A stretch of DNA of 64,000 nt from an uncultured Collinsella sp. (GTDB taxonomy: Bacteria; Actinomycetota; Coriobacteriia; Coriobacteriales; Coriobacteriaceae), in the NCBI GenBank assembly GCA_900544875.1, contig UQWS01000007.1, positions 1 through 64,000 on the forward strand, written 5' to 3'. Shown piece by piece: positions 16,018-24,411 of this stretch. The translations under genes were made by a program, and so were the position numbers. Every line of letters starts with the position of its first letter. Position 1 is the stretch's first letter. The notes beneath the pieces are model-generated. The model made no database searches. It was given only the letters and a program-made list of their open reading frames with translations, and was not told where the DNA came from.

Positions 16018-18321
16018 TCACGGTCGCTGGCATCGCATCGCAAAGCCATTCGCAGACGGCGTGACGGTAATGTCGCCGTGTTCGATAGTGCACGCGAACA
16101 CACCACCCGCTTCCTTAACGGCATCGATGCAGGCATCGGACGGATGGCCGTATCGATTCCCCTCACCCGCACTCGCAAGGGAAAGCTCGGGCTTCAGGAC
16201 GTCCAGCAACTCACCATCGACTGAAACCTTAGAGCCGTGATGCCCAAGTTTAAGTACATCGATATCCCCCACCTCCTGCACGAATTCCCGTTCTTGATCG
16301 AGCTCGGCATCACCGGTGAGGAGCATACGCAGGCCCTTGCCTTCCTGAACATAAGAGAGCAGCAGGACAAGCGAGTCCTCATTTCCCTCGCCATCCACGG
16401 ACTTGAATGGCCACATCACGCGGCCGCAAAATGAACCGATGTCGACCGTATCCCCACGGCGCACCTGCCGATACTCCACGCCAGGTCGGTTCAATACCTC
16501 GGCAGGAGCATCCTCCAGCGCATCCGCCGCCACGGCAATCGTTCCGACCGAAAACTGTTCGAGCACGGCAGGCAGACCACCCCAGTGGTCCTCATCCCAA
16601 TGCGTCACAAAGACGGCATCGATATGGTGCACGTTATTGCGAACCAACGCCGCTACCACGCGCTCGTCGAGCCCGCAGTCGACGAGCGCTACTACGCCGC
16701 CCTGGCGGATAAGAATCGCATCGGCTTGGCCCACATCGAGCACCGTCACCGAAGGCGGAGCGAATCGATCCCAGTAGACGTACGGAATAGCAGCCAAGAG
16801 CACCAGGCATGCAAGCCCCACCGCCATAGGACGTGCACGGGGACGCGGCCACCAGACCAGCAGAACCGCCAGCAAACACGGCACCAGGTAAATCCACACG
16901 CTATCGGGCGACACACTCACGGATGCGCCCGGAACGGCAGCAAAGAGCTGCTCAAAGAACAGGGCGCAGCGAGCGACAATCATGGGCACCACGAGCGCCC
17001 AAGTCCGCAACGGTCCCACGAGCGAAAAGGGAACCAGCACGATGGACACAGCAAGCAGTACGCTCACCACCGGGCCGATGACCGCATTTGCCAACGGAGC
17101 AATGAGCGAGAACGTACCGAAGGCGGGAATGGTAATGGGAAGAGTCGCCAGTTGCGAGCACAGCGTGACGGAAAGCATGCTGGCAACGCCCGATGGCACA
17201 CCCAGCTCACCCAAAGCGTAGGTCGCATAGGGGCAAAAGCACAGAATGGCAAAGACGCTGACACATGAAAGCTGAAAGCCCATCTCGAACAGCACCGTCG
17301 GTCGCAGTAGCACAAAGATGGACATGGTTACGAAGAGTGCCGATGCGCCGTGCCGGCGACGCCCCACGCCGTTTACGACAAGCGTCGCGAACACCATGCA
17401 GCACGCGCGCACGGCCGAGGGAGACGCGCCCGTAAAGGCAGCGTAGCCCACAAGCGTTATCGCCAATATCGCCCGCTGAAGACCACGTGAGCACCGAGTC
17501 TTTTGCAATACACCCTCGATTACAAACCCCACGATAGCCAAATGGCTGCCCGAGACGGCGATAAGATGCGCCGTTCCCGTTACCGAAAACCAGTCGCCCG
17601 CCGGCTGGGCGCGTAGCTCGGCCGAACGACCGCAGACGACACCGGCTATGAGCGCACGCGCCGGGTCGGTCGCAGGCGCGATGGACGCAAGCAGCCCATT
17701 TCGCAGCCGAAGCAGCGGCCCCGGAGAACCCTCATCGATCGACACAATCCGAACGGCTTTTATCTTGCGTACCTCGCCTCGGAGCGCGCGCAATCGTCCA
17801 AACGCATCGTTCTCAAAACGTGAAACGCGACCGATAACACGCACGTGCGCCCCGACCTTGAGCTCGCGGTCACACGATAGGCGAACCGCTGCCAAGTTCT
17901 TACCGTCCGCGCGTGCCTCGCAGGTATAGGAATACACGTCGTCGTTTATGGATGGATCACCCTGCACGACAAACTCGAGGCTGCTTGCCGCTCGACCGTC
18001 GAGCGCCTTCGAGGCGCCTAGCGTGCCCACAGCCCACCACGCCGAGACGACCGCTCCCGCCACGAGACCGACGGACGCGGCATACAGCCACCGCTTCAAA
18101 GGGGCAAGCCGCGCACAAGATTGAGCCAGCACAACGAAGACCGCCGCCGCAATGGGAATGGCCCATAGCGGCCCGACCGCCGGCACCCGCTCCCTCAGCA
18201 GCGCATCAGCGGCCACGTTAAGCACCAAAGCGCAGCTCACGCACATGCCGGCACACAGGGCCATCGTCCACGGCATCAAGGGCCGCGGAGGCATCACATG
18301 CTCGCGCTCTGTCGCACTCAT
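16018..18321 (-). CDS. comEC: ComEC/Rec2 DNA-uptake channel
   Basis: Polytopic membrane protein that passes single-stranded DNA into the cytoplasm during natural transformation. The 767 residues have an N-terminal DUF4131/OB region (about 50-220), a Competence domain with about ten hydrophobic segments (230-500), and a C-terminal metallo-beta-lactamase domain with THWDEDHWGG (HXXDXH). The start ATG overlaps the comEA stop (ATGA). The gene is complete and all domains look intact. Confidence 0.95.
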   Translation of the reverse strand: MSATEREHVMPPRPLMPWTMALCAGMCVSCALVLNVAADALLRERVPAVGPLWAIPIAAAVFVVLAQSCARLAPLKRWLYAASVGLVAGAVVSAWWAVGTLGASKALDGRAASSLEFVVQGDPSINDDVYSYTCEARADGKNLAAVRLSCDRELKVGAHVRVIGRVSRFENDAFGRLRALRGEVRKIKAVRIVSIDEGSPGPLLRLRNGLLASIAPATDPARALIAGVVCGRSAELRAQPAGDWFSVTGTAHLIAVSGSHLAIVGFVIEGVLQKTRCSRGLQRAILAITLVGYAAFTGASPSAVRACCMVFATLVVNGVGRRRHGASALFVTMSIFVLLRPTVLFEMGFQLSCVSVFAILCFCPYATYALGELGVPSGVASMLSVTLCSQLATLPITIPAFGTFSLIAPLANAVIGPVVSVLLAVSIVLVPFSLVGPLRTWALVVPMIVARCALFFEQLFAAVPGASVSVSPDSVWIYLVPCLLAVLLVWWPRPRARPMAVGLACLVLLAAIPYVYWDRFAPPSVTVLDVGQADAILIRQGGVVALVDCGLDERVVAALVRNNVHHIDAVFVTHWDEDHWGGLPAVLEQFSVGTIAVAADALEDAPAEVLNRPGVEYRQVRRGDTVDIGSFCGRVMWPFKSVDGEGNEDSLVLLLSYVQEGKGLRMLLTGDAELDQEREFVQEVGDIDVLKLGHHGSKVSVDGELLDVLKPELSLASAGEGNRYGHPSDACIDAVKEAGGVFACTIEHGDITVTPSANGFAMRCQRP

Positions 18322-19031
18322 ACGCAGATGCAATCTTTGATTTTGGCAAGCTTCTTCTCGCCGATTCCCGACACACGCATCAGATCGTCAACCGAGGCAA
18401 AAGCACCGTTCTTTGTCCGCTCATCGATAATCGACTGGGCCATAGAAGGCCCGATGCCCGAGAGCGTCTGCAGCTCCGCCGCACTTGCCGTATTGATGTT
18501 TACTAGGCCTGTAGCGCCACTCACGCCCGACGATGCGGAAGCCCCACCATCAACATCGGCTTCCGCAATGGACGCCTGCTGCTCCCCTACCGTTGGAACG
18601 TGAATCTTCTGTCCATCGACGACTTTAGATGCCCGATTGAGCCCCGTAACGTCTGCCTCGGGCGCCAGCCCGCCGGCGGCATCAATCGCCTGAGCCACCC
18701 GCGCGCCATCCTTGAGGCGATATACACCGGGCGACACAACGGCGCCATCAACATCGACATAGACCTCTGCCGCGGCAGACGCCTTAGGCGAAGAGCCTTC
18801 GGATGTCTTTCCGCTCGAGGCATCGCCGGATCCCGGCTCCACTAACGAGCCCGAACCATCAGTGCGCTCAAACGACACGCCGCCGGCACCGCCGCCAAGG
18901 TTCGCCATCGCCAAACCGCTCGCCATCGCAATGACGCCCAGCATCGCCACCACCACTGCCTTATGACCGAGCAGCTTGCCCGCCCAGCGGTCCATCTTTT
19001 TGACCCGTTCGTGTTGTTCGCGCTGCGCCAT
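18318..19031 (-). CDS. comEA: ComEA DNA receptor for transformation
   Basis: Membrane-anchored DNA-binding protein that hands incoming duplex DNA to ComEC. The 237 residues have one hydrophobic anchor (about 22-45), a Gly/Ser-rich spacer, an SLBB domain (VYVDVDGAVVSPGVYRL, about 90-150) and tandem helix-hairpin-helix motifs (NINTASAAELQTLSGIG and VDDLMRVSGIGEKKL). The ATG at 19031 has GGGAGG ahead; the frame opens further upstream without a Shine-Dalgarno. It is first gene of comEA-comEC-holA. A 19-bp element shared with the yraN operon lies 76 nt upstream. Confidence 0.95.
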   Translation of the reverse strand: MAQREQHERVKKMDRWAGKLLGHKAVVVAMLGVIAMASGLAMANLGGGAGGVSFERTDGSGSLVEPGSGDASSGKTSEGSSPKASAAAEVYVDVDGAVVSPGVYRLKDGARVAQAIDAAGGLAPEADVTGLNRASKVVDGQKIHVPTVGEQQASIAEADVDGGASASSGVSGATGLVNINTASAAELQTLSGIGPSMAQSIIDERTKNGAFASVDDLMRVSGIGEKKLAKIKDCICV

Positions 19032-19107
19032 AGCAAAACCTCCCAACAACATCGTGTCAGGAAAAGAGCCCTGCAACAGCCACGCTCCAAAACCGGTTTT
19101 CGCGGTC

Positions 19108-19126
19108 AAACCAAAAGCCGACCAAA
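19108..19126 (-). promoter_or_regulatory. Competence-operon element, copy 1 (TTTGGT-N5-TTTGGT)
   Basis: On the coding strand it reads TTTGGTCGGCTTTTGGTTT. It matches the site ahead of yraN-comM-dprA at 18 of 19 positions, and both have the same orientation and nearly the same distance to the first start codon (76 and 72 nt). The direct hexamers repeat every 11 bp, one helical turn, as with tandem-binding activators. No good -10 or -35 was recognised beside it. Confidence 0.6.
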
Positions 19127-19197
19127 ATCTTGCACAAATCTGTCCATTTATTCAGGCACACGTCAGCAAATGAACACTTAGTCGCAAAATGCCCAGA

Positions 19198-19234
19198 TAG
19201 CAAAAGACCGACGATGCAGACGCATCGTCGGTCT
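19198..19234 (-). terminator. Terminator of thiI
   Basis: A perfect 13-bp stem (19205-19217 with 19222-19234) with a 4-nt loop is followed by TTTTGCTA on the minus strand, just after the thiI stop. Confidence 0.85.
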
Positions 19235-19244
19235 ATGCACAAAT

Positions 19245-20489
19245 TTACTCGTGATCTTGGTAAATCTCACGCGGAGCAAGCTCCGAATGTTTGCGTTTTA
19301 AGGTCTTAGGGGCCTTATACGTGTTGCTCTCAAAGTCGATGTACTCGGTCTGCTTGAGCAGGCGCTCGATCATCTCCTCGTGATCGAACAACTCCCAGGC
19401 CTCATGCACGGCATCGAGTTTAGCGTGCGTCTCGGGACGGCGCGGCATAAACAGCGTGCAGCAGTCGGGAGCGGCCTCAGTCGAGATATCGAACGTACCA
19501 ATCTCCTCGGCGCGCGCGATGATCTCCTGCTTGTCCGAACCGATGAGAGGGCGGAACACGGGGATCTTCACGGCCTCGTTGACGGCCATGATGTTCTCAA
19601 GCGTTTGGGAGGCAACCTGCCCAAGCGATTCGCCCGTCACGATAGCCTTGGCGCCCTCGATGTGTGCAATGCGCTCGGCAACCGAATACATAATGCGGCG
19701 ATACATGATCACGCGCAGGTTGCTGGGACAGGTCACCGAAATCTCGCGCTGGCAGTCGCCAAACGGCACAACATACAGACGGCCGATCTGGACACCCGGC
19801 TCAAGGGCGCGAATGATGTCCTGCACTAGATACTCGCTGGTATCTGGCGTCTGCGGACGACCGGAAAAATGCACCGGCACGCACACGGCTCCGCGTCGCG
19901 CGAGCATCCAGGTCGCCACCGGCGAGTCGATACCCGATGACAGCAGGGTCACGACCTTACCGGCAGAGCCCACCGGCAGACCGCCCACACCGCGCTCGGA
20001 GCGCGCGTACACATAAACGCTACCCTGAACAACCAGCACGTGAACCATCGCGTCGGGATCGTGCATTTGAACCTTTTTATCGGGGAACGCCTCGCACAGC
20101 ACCTCGCCAACCTGTCGATTGATATCAATCGAGGTGAGCTCATAGTCGGTATTGGAGCGCTTGGCGTGCACCTTAAACGAATCGAAGGGGCCAAACTCAC
20201 GCAGCGCCTTCACGGCGGCGGCACAGTACTCCTGAGGGTCGCGATTGGTGTGATACGCCAAAGACACGCGAGCAACGCCGGGAACGGTGCGAATGACACG
20301 AGCCGCCTCGTCGGCCTGATGCTCGTTAAAGGTCACGAGGATATAACCGGAAATTCGAGACACGGCATTCACGGAAAAGGCGGCCAAGGCCGCCTTGATG
20401 TTATCCATGAGGATATGCTCAAAATGTGCGCGGTTCTTACCCTTAAGTCCAACCTCGTGATAGTGGACCAGGCAGACGCGAGCCGCCAT
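19245..20489 (-). CDS. thiI: tRNA 4-thiouridine synthase ThiI
   Basis: Adenylates U8 of tRNA for sulfur transfer and may also serve thiamine synthesis. It has an N-terminal ferredoxin-like/THUMP region (about 60-165) and a PP-loop ATP-pyrophosphatase motif SSGIDSPVATW near 185. The 414-residue form lacks a C-terminal rhodanese domain, as in Bacillus-type ThiI. It directly follows rpoZ and ends the mihF-gmk-rpoZ run. Confidence 0.94.
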   Translation of the reverse strand: MAARVCLVHYHEVGLKGKNRAHFEHILMDNIKAALAAFSVNAVSRISGYILVTFNEHQADEAARVIRTVPGVARVSLAYHTNRDPQEYCAAAVKALREFGPFDSFKVHAKRSNTDYELTSIDINRQVGEVLCEAFPDKKVQMHDPDAMVHVLVVQGSVYVYARSERGVGGLPVGSAGKVVTLLSSGIDSPVATWMLARRGAVCVPVHFSGRPQTPDTSEYLVQDIIRALEPGVQIGRLYVVPFGDCQREISVTCPSNLRVIMYRRIMYSVAERIAHIEGAKAIVTGESLGQVASQTLENIMAVNEAVKIPVFRPLIGSDKQEIIARAEEIGTFDISTEAAPDCCTLFMPRRPETHAKLDAVHEAWELFDHEEMIERLLKQTEYIDFESNTYKAPKTLKRKHSELAPREIYQDHE

Positions 20490-20771
20490 TTAGGCTTCAG
20501 CAACCTTGTGGCCGAGCGCCTTCTCATAACGGGCCTCGTCGTAAGAGATGTCGCCGTCGATAATCTCATCCATAGCCATCGAAATGGTATCGGCACCGGA
20601 AAGCCCGATGGTGATGTCATCGACATCCTGGACGGCAAGCACGCGGTTGTGCTGGCCACGCAGCATGCTATTGATGTCGCAGGCGCGCTTGGAGGCAAGC
20701 GAAGCGAGCAGGAAGCGGTTGTGATCGGTCTTCTCCAGAAGATCGTCAATGCAAGGCTTTACAACGGACAC
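20490..20771 (-). CDS. rpoZ: DNA-directed RNA polymerase omega subunit
   Basis: Small subunit that stabilises beta' and helps core assembly. The 93 residues contain FLLASLASKRACDINSM, the conserved omega helix. The start is GTG, 3 nt after the gmk stop region. The gmk-rpoZ pairing is near-universal. Confidence 0.94.
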   Translation of the reverse strand: MSVVKPCIDDLLEKTDHNRFLLASLASKRACDINSMLRGQHNRVLAVQDVDDITIGLSGADTISMAMDEIIDGDISYDEARYEKALGHKVAEA

Positions 20772-20776
20772 GGACC

Positions 20777-21346
20777 TCAGATCCTTTCATGCATATCGAG
20801 AACGCGAACGAGCTCATCGGTCGCGCGGTCGAGATCGTCATTTACCACGACGTCGTCGTAGCGGTCGGCAAGGGCAAGCTCATCGGCGGCGTTTGCCATA
20901 CGCAGCTCAATCGTCTCGGGCGTCTCGGTACCGCGACCGACTAGACGCTCGCGGAGTACCTCAAGCGAAGGCGGCTTGATAAAGATCAGCACGGCCTCGG
21001 GGAAACGCTCCTTCACCTGCAGGGCACCCTGGACATCGATCTCCAAGATGAGAGACGAACCAGAGGCGAGCTTGGACTGAACCTCGCTCACCAACGTGCC
21101 GTAGCAGTTACCGTGGACCTCGGCCCACTCAACAAACTCACCGTTTGCCACGCGGCGGTCGAACTCCTCACGCGTCAGGAAAAAGTAATTGACGCCATCG
21201 ACCTCACCTTTGCGTGGGGCTCGCGTGGTAGCCGAAACCGTCAGGCCCAGGTTAGAGCGACGCTCGCGCACACGAGTGACGAGCGTGCCCTTGCCCGCGC
21301 CTGACGGTCCAGAAATCACAAAGAGCTTGGAATCCTGAGCGCTCAC
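20777..21346 (-). CDS. gmk: Guanylate kinase
   Basis: Phosphorylates GMP to GDP with ATP. P-loop SGPSGAGKGT is at 13-22, and the GMP-binding region has TTRAPRKGEVDGVNYFF. The 189 residues are the usual length. The start is GTG immediately after the mihF stop (TAAGTG), so translation is likely coupled. Confidence 0.97.
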   Translation of the reverse strand: MSAQDSKLFVISGPSGAGKGTLVTRVRERRSNLGLTVSATTRAPRKGEVDGVNYFFLTREEFDRRVANGEFVEWAEVHGNCYGTLVSEVQSKLASGSSLILEIDVQGALQVKERFPEAVLIFIKPPSLEVLRERLVGRGTETPETIELRMANAADELALADRYDDVVVNDDLDRATDELVRVLDMHERI

Positions 21347-21655
21347 TTATTTGGTCAGCTGCTCGAGGAGCTGCTCGCGCTGACGGACGCCAAGGCCCTG
21401 AACGCGACGGGTAGCGGAGATGCCGAGCTCCTCCATGATCTTGGCGGCCTTGGCCTTACCATAACCAGGGAGAGACTCGATGAGGGTGGAAACCTTCATG
21501 CGGGAAGCGATGGGGTCATCGGAGTTGAGCACGGACTCGAGGGACTTCTCGCCCTTCTTGATCTGCTCGCGAAGCTCAGCGCGGGCGTGACGTGCGGCAG
21601 CAGCCTTCTCAAGAGCCTGCTTACGCTGCTCATCGGTAAGCTGAGGGAGTGCCAT
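21347..21655 (-). CDS. mihF: Actinobacterial integration host factor (mIHF)
   Basis: Nucleoid-associated DNA-binding protein of the mycobacterial IHF type, unrelated to HU-like IHF. The 102 residues have a helical N-terminus and a helix-two-turn-helix region (ESLPGYGKAKAAKIMEELGI) that binds DNA. Its position before gmk-rpoZ matches Mycobacterium and Streptomyces, a strong sign of an actinobacterial relative. The ATG at 21655 has GGAGG 5 nt ahead. Confidence 0.93.
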   Translation of the reverse strand: MALPQLTDEQRKQALEKAAAARHARAELREQIKKGEKSLESVLNSDDPIASRMKVSTLIESLPGYGKAKAAKIMEELGISATRRVQGLGVRQREQLLEQLTK

Positions 21656-21699
21656 TCGTACCTCCAAATAGTTGGGTTATATCTGATTCAATAATTGGC

Positions 21700-21708
21700 A
21701 TTTTAGCA
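21700..21708 (-). promoter_or_regulatory. Extended -10 promoter of mihF-gmk-rpoZ-thiI
   Basis: GTGC-TAAAAT on the minus strand, 45 nt ahead of the mihF start; it resembles the rpsT and rpmB promoters. Confidence 0.5.
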
Positions 21709-21791
21709 CGTAGAACGTACAAAATGCCCAATCGCGGCTCCATAGGTTAGACGATACCCGCAAAAAGTGCAATATACTGCGCCCAAAGTTA

Positions 21792-21849
21792 AGCCCCTGA
21801 CCTGCGATTCCACACAAAGGATGGGAAAGTTTACGCAGGCACAGGGGCT
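21792..21849. repeat. Long interrupted hairpin between pyrF and mihF
   Basis: AGCCCCTG and CCTGCG (21792-21806) pair with CGCAGG and CAGGGGCT (21834-21849) around a 27-nt loop. It could end pyrF transcription, but a T-run exists only on the plus side (ATTTTGT). The remaining bases of this 239-nt spacer hold the mihF promoter and no gene. Confidence 0.5.
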
Positions 21850-21894
21850 ATTTTGTGCTAATGAGACCCAAAAGTGGTGACTTAGGGGAATCTT

Positions 21895-22611
21895 TTACGC
21901 GACGTTTTCGACCAGCTCGGCGACGATGGCGTCAAAGGCGGCAACCGGATCGTCGGCACCGGTGATGGGACGGCCCACCACAATGTGGCTTGCGCCACGC
22001 TCGATAGCCTGGGAAGGCGTCGCCACGCGGGACTGGTCACCAAGGGCGGCACCAACCGGACGCACACCCGGAGTCACGATCAGGGCATCGGGACCCAACA
22101 GCTCACGCATGTCGTGAGCCTCCATCGGCGAGCACACGATGCCGTCGATGCCGTTGGCCTGAGCGAGCTTTGCCAGGCGGGCGGCCTCCTCGGCCACGGG
22201 CGACTCGACGCCGATCTCGCTCAAGGCATCCTGATTCATGCTCGTGAGCACGGTGATGGCGACGAGCTTGGCGCGGTCGTCGCGCGCCTCCTCGGCACCC
22301 TCGCGGCAGGCAGCAAGCATTGCGCCCGAACCCAAGCCGTGAACCGAGAGCAGGTCGGCACCGGCAAGCGAGGCCGAGCGGGCGGCACCGCGAACCTGAT
22401 GCGGAATATCATGGAACTTAAGGTCAAGAAAGACCTTAAAGCCTAGGTCCTTAAAGGTCTTGACGATCTGGGGACCCTCGGCGTAATAGAGCGTCATACC
22501 AACCTTGAGCCAAGCGGCATGGCCCGAAAGCTCGTGGGCGAGCTCGAGCGCACGCTCACGATCGCAGTCGAGGGCGACGATTACGCGGTCGCGGGCATCG
22601 GTCTCTAGCAT
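21895..22611 (-). CDS. pyrF: Orotidine 5'-phosphate decarboxylase
   Basis: Last step of UMP synthesis: decarboxylates OMP. The catalytic motif DLKFHDIP (about 60-67) and the C-terminal phosphate-binding VVGRPIT mark the group-I enzyme, 238 residues. The ATG overlaps the pyrD stop (ATGCTAG), so it is coupled. Last gene of the pyr operon. Confidence 0.97.
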   Translation of the reverse strand: MLETDARDRVIVALDCDRERALELAHELSGHAAWLKVGMTLYYAEGPQIVKTFKDLGFKVFLDLKFHDIPHQVRGAARSASLAGADLLSVHGLGSGAMLAACREGAEEARDDRAKLVAITVLTSMNQDALSEIGVESPVAEEAARLAKLAQANGIDGIVCSPMEAHDMRELLGPDALIVTPGVRPVGAALGDQSRVATPSQAIERGASHIVVGRPITGADDPVAAFDAIVAELVENVA

Positions 22612-23513
22612 TCGAACGCACCTACCAGTTCGTTGATGTCCTTTACGCCCTGGGACTCGGCCCAGGCCTCGAGCTCGTGCGCGATCTTGAGCGAAGCGCA
22701 CGGATCGACGAAGTTGGCCATGCCAACCGACACGCAGGTGGCACCGGCCAGGATAAACTCGGCCGCATCCTCGCCGGTCATGACACCGCCGACACCGTTG
22801 ATGGGGATATCGACGGCCTGGGCGACCTCCCAGACCATGCGCACGGCGATGTGGTGGCACAGCGGGCCCGAAAGGCCGCCCTTGGGCTTTGCCACGCGGG
22901 ACTTGCGGGTATGGACGTCGATGGCCATGCCCTGGATGGAGTTAATGACCGAAAGGCCGTCGGCGCCGGCGGCTTCGAGGGCCTTGGCGATCTCGGCGAC
23001 GTTGACCGGCGCCATCTTCACGAACAGCGGCTTATCGGTCACCTTGCGGCAGGCAGCCATAACGGAAGAGGCGCCCTCGGGCGTAGAGCCCATGGCGGCA
23101 CCGCCGGCGGCGATGTTGGGGCAGCTCACGTTGATCTCGTAGCCGGCAGCCCAGGGGCATAGCTCGACATACATCTCGAGCGCGCGCACAAACTCGTCAA
23201 CGGAGTGGCCGGCAACCTGACAGATGACCTGGCAACCGTCCTTGGACAGCTGTTCGAGCCACGGGCCTGACTCACGGGCAAAGGCGGCCACGCCGGGGTT
23301 CTGAAGGCCCACGGAGTTGATCATGCCGCCCGGGATCTCGGCCATGCGGGGCGCGGGGTTGCCGGGCCAGGGCTCGGCTGCGCAACCCTTGGTGGTGATG
23401 GCGCCCAGCTGGGAAACATCAAAGAAGTTCTGGAACTGCCAACCGTAACCAAAAGTACCGGCTGCGGTGTTGATGGGGTTCTGCATCTTGACGCCGCCGA
23501 AATCGACGGCCAT
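22605..23513 (-). CDS. pyrD: Dihydroorotate dehydrogenase B, catalytic subunit
   Basis: FMN-containing subunit of the NAD-dependent class 1B enzyme, which works with PyrK. Family landmarks are NTAAGTFGYG, the catalytic Cys in EINVSCPNIAAGG, and GVGGVMTGEDAAEF. The ATG at 23513 begins MAVDFGGVKMQNP. In-frame GTGs at 23519 and 23528 (the latter overlapping the pyrK stop) are possible earlier starts, and none has a strong Shine-Dalgarno. Confidence 0.95.
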   Translation of the reverse strand: MAVDFGGVKMQNPINTAAGTFGYGWQFQNFFDVSQLGAITTKGCAAEPWPGNPAPRMAEIPGGMINSVGLQNPGVAAFARESGPWLEQLSKDGCQVICQVAGHSVDEFVRALEMYVELCPWAAGYEINVSCPNIAAGGAAMGSTPEGASSVMAACRKVTDKPLFVKMAPVNVAEIAKALEAAGADGLSVINSIQGMAIDVHTRKSRVAKPKGGLSGPLCHHIAVRMVWEVAQAVDIPINGVGGVMTGEDAAEFILAGATCVSVGMANFVDPCASLKIAHELEAWAESQGVKDINELVGAFEC

Positions 23514-23527
23514 GTTCACGGTACCCA

Positions 23528-24319
23528 CTAGAAGACCACCACCTTGGAAGCATCGAACACGGGGCCGCACATGCAAGCACCCTTCATACCGTCGACCGTC
23601 TCGACATTGCAGGTGTTGCAGGCGCCAAAGCCACAGCTCATCATGCGCTCGAGGGACACCTCGCAGTACGCACCGGCCTCGGCGGCAGCAGCGGCGACCT
23701 TCTTCATCATGACGGCGGGACCGCAGCTGGCGACGTAGTCGTAGCCGCCCTCGCCGAGCAGCTCGGCGGCAGGATCGGTGCAAAAACCGTGCGTGCCGAG
23801 CGAGCCGTCGTCGGTGCAAACGTTGACCGTGGCGCCCAGCGCGCGGAACTCATCGATGCCCACGGCCTTGGAAGCGGTGCCAAAACCCAGGCACACGTCG
23901 ACGGCCACACCCTGCTCGGCAAGCTTGCCGGCAAGGCACAGCACGGGCGGAACACCGATGCCGCCCGCCACGAGCAGCGCCTTCCTGGTGCCCTCGGGAA
24001 CAAGCCAGCCGCGGCCGCCAGGGCCCAACAGGTTAGAGGTGGAGCCGGGGCCCATCTGGGACAAACGACGGGTATCGTCGCCCACGACGGCGTACCACAG
24101 CTCGACGGTGCCGGCCTCGGCGTCGGCGCGGTAGTAGCTCAGGGGCACGCGAAGCAGCGAGGACGCATCACCGGGTACGGCGATGTTCACAAACTGACCG
24201 GGCTTGAGCGCACTTGCAAGCTTGGGGGCCGAGATGACGAGCGAGAAGACGCCGTCGGCAATCTCCCGGTTCGAGACGACCTCGAAGTCGTGCATGCGTG
24301 CAGTGGAAGGTGTGGGCAT
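23528..24319 (-). CDS. pyrK: Dihydroorotate dehydrogenase B, electron-transfer subunit
   Basis: FAD- and 2Fe-2S-containing partner of PyrD that passes electrons to NAD+. The 263 residues include an FAD-binding barrel (FVNIAVPGD, VPLSYYRAD), an NAD-binding region (ALLVAGGIGVPPV) and a C-terminal cluster motif with four cysteines (CGFGACNTC then C). The ATG at 24319 has GGAG ahead. The pyrK-pyrD-pyrF order is typical of Gram-positives. Confidence 0.95.
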   Translation of the reverse strand: MPTPSTARMHDFEVVSNREIADGVFSLVISAPKLASALKPGQFVNIAVPGDASSLLRVPLSYYRADAEAGTVELWYAVVGDDTRRLSQMGPGSTSNLLGPGGRGWLVPEGTRKALLVAGGIGVPPVLCLAGKLAEQGVAVDVCLGFGTASKAVGIDEFRALGATVNVCTDDGSLGTHGFCTDPAAELLGEGGYDYVASCGPAVMMKKVAAAAAEAGAYCEVSLERMMSCGFGACNTCNVETVDGMKGACMCGPVFDASKVVVF

Positions 24320-24366
24320 AAACGCTCCAATCCCCCATGCGGTTGCATGGTCCAAACGAATAGAAA

Positions 24367-24392
24367 GCGCGGCACCGCAAGGGCGCCGCGCA
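24367..24392 (-). terminator. GC-rich hairpin between pyrC and pyrK
   Basis: GCGCGGC pairs with GCCGCGC and is followed on the minus strand by TTTCTATT. It could be a partial terminator that lowers pyrK-pyrD-pyrF expression relative to pyrB-pyrC. Confidence 0.55.
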
Positions 24393-24411
24393 CAAAAGCG
24401 ATAAGGCTATG

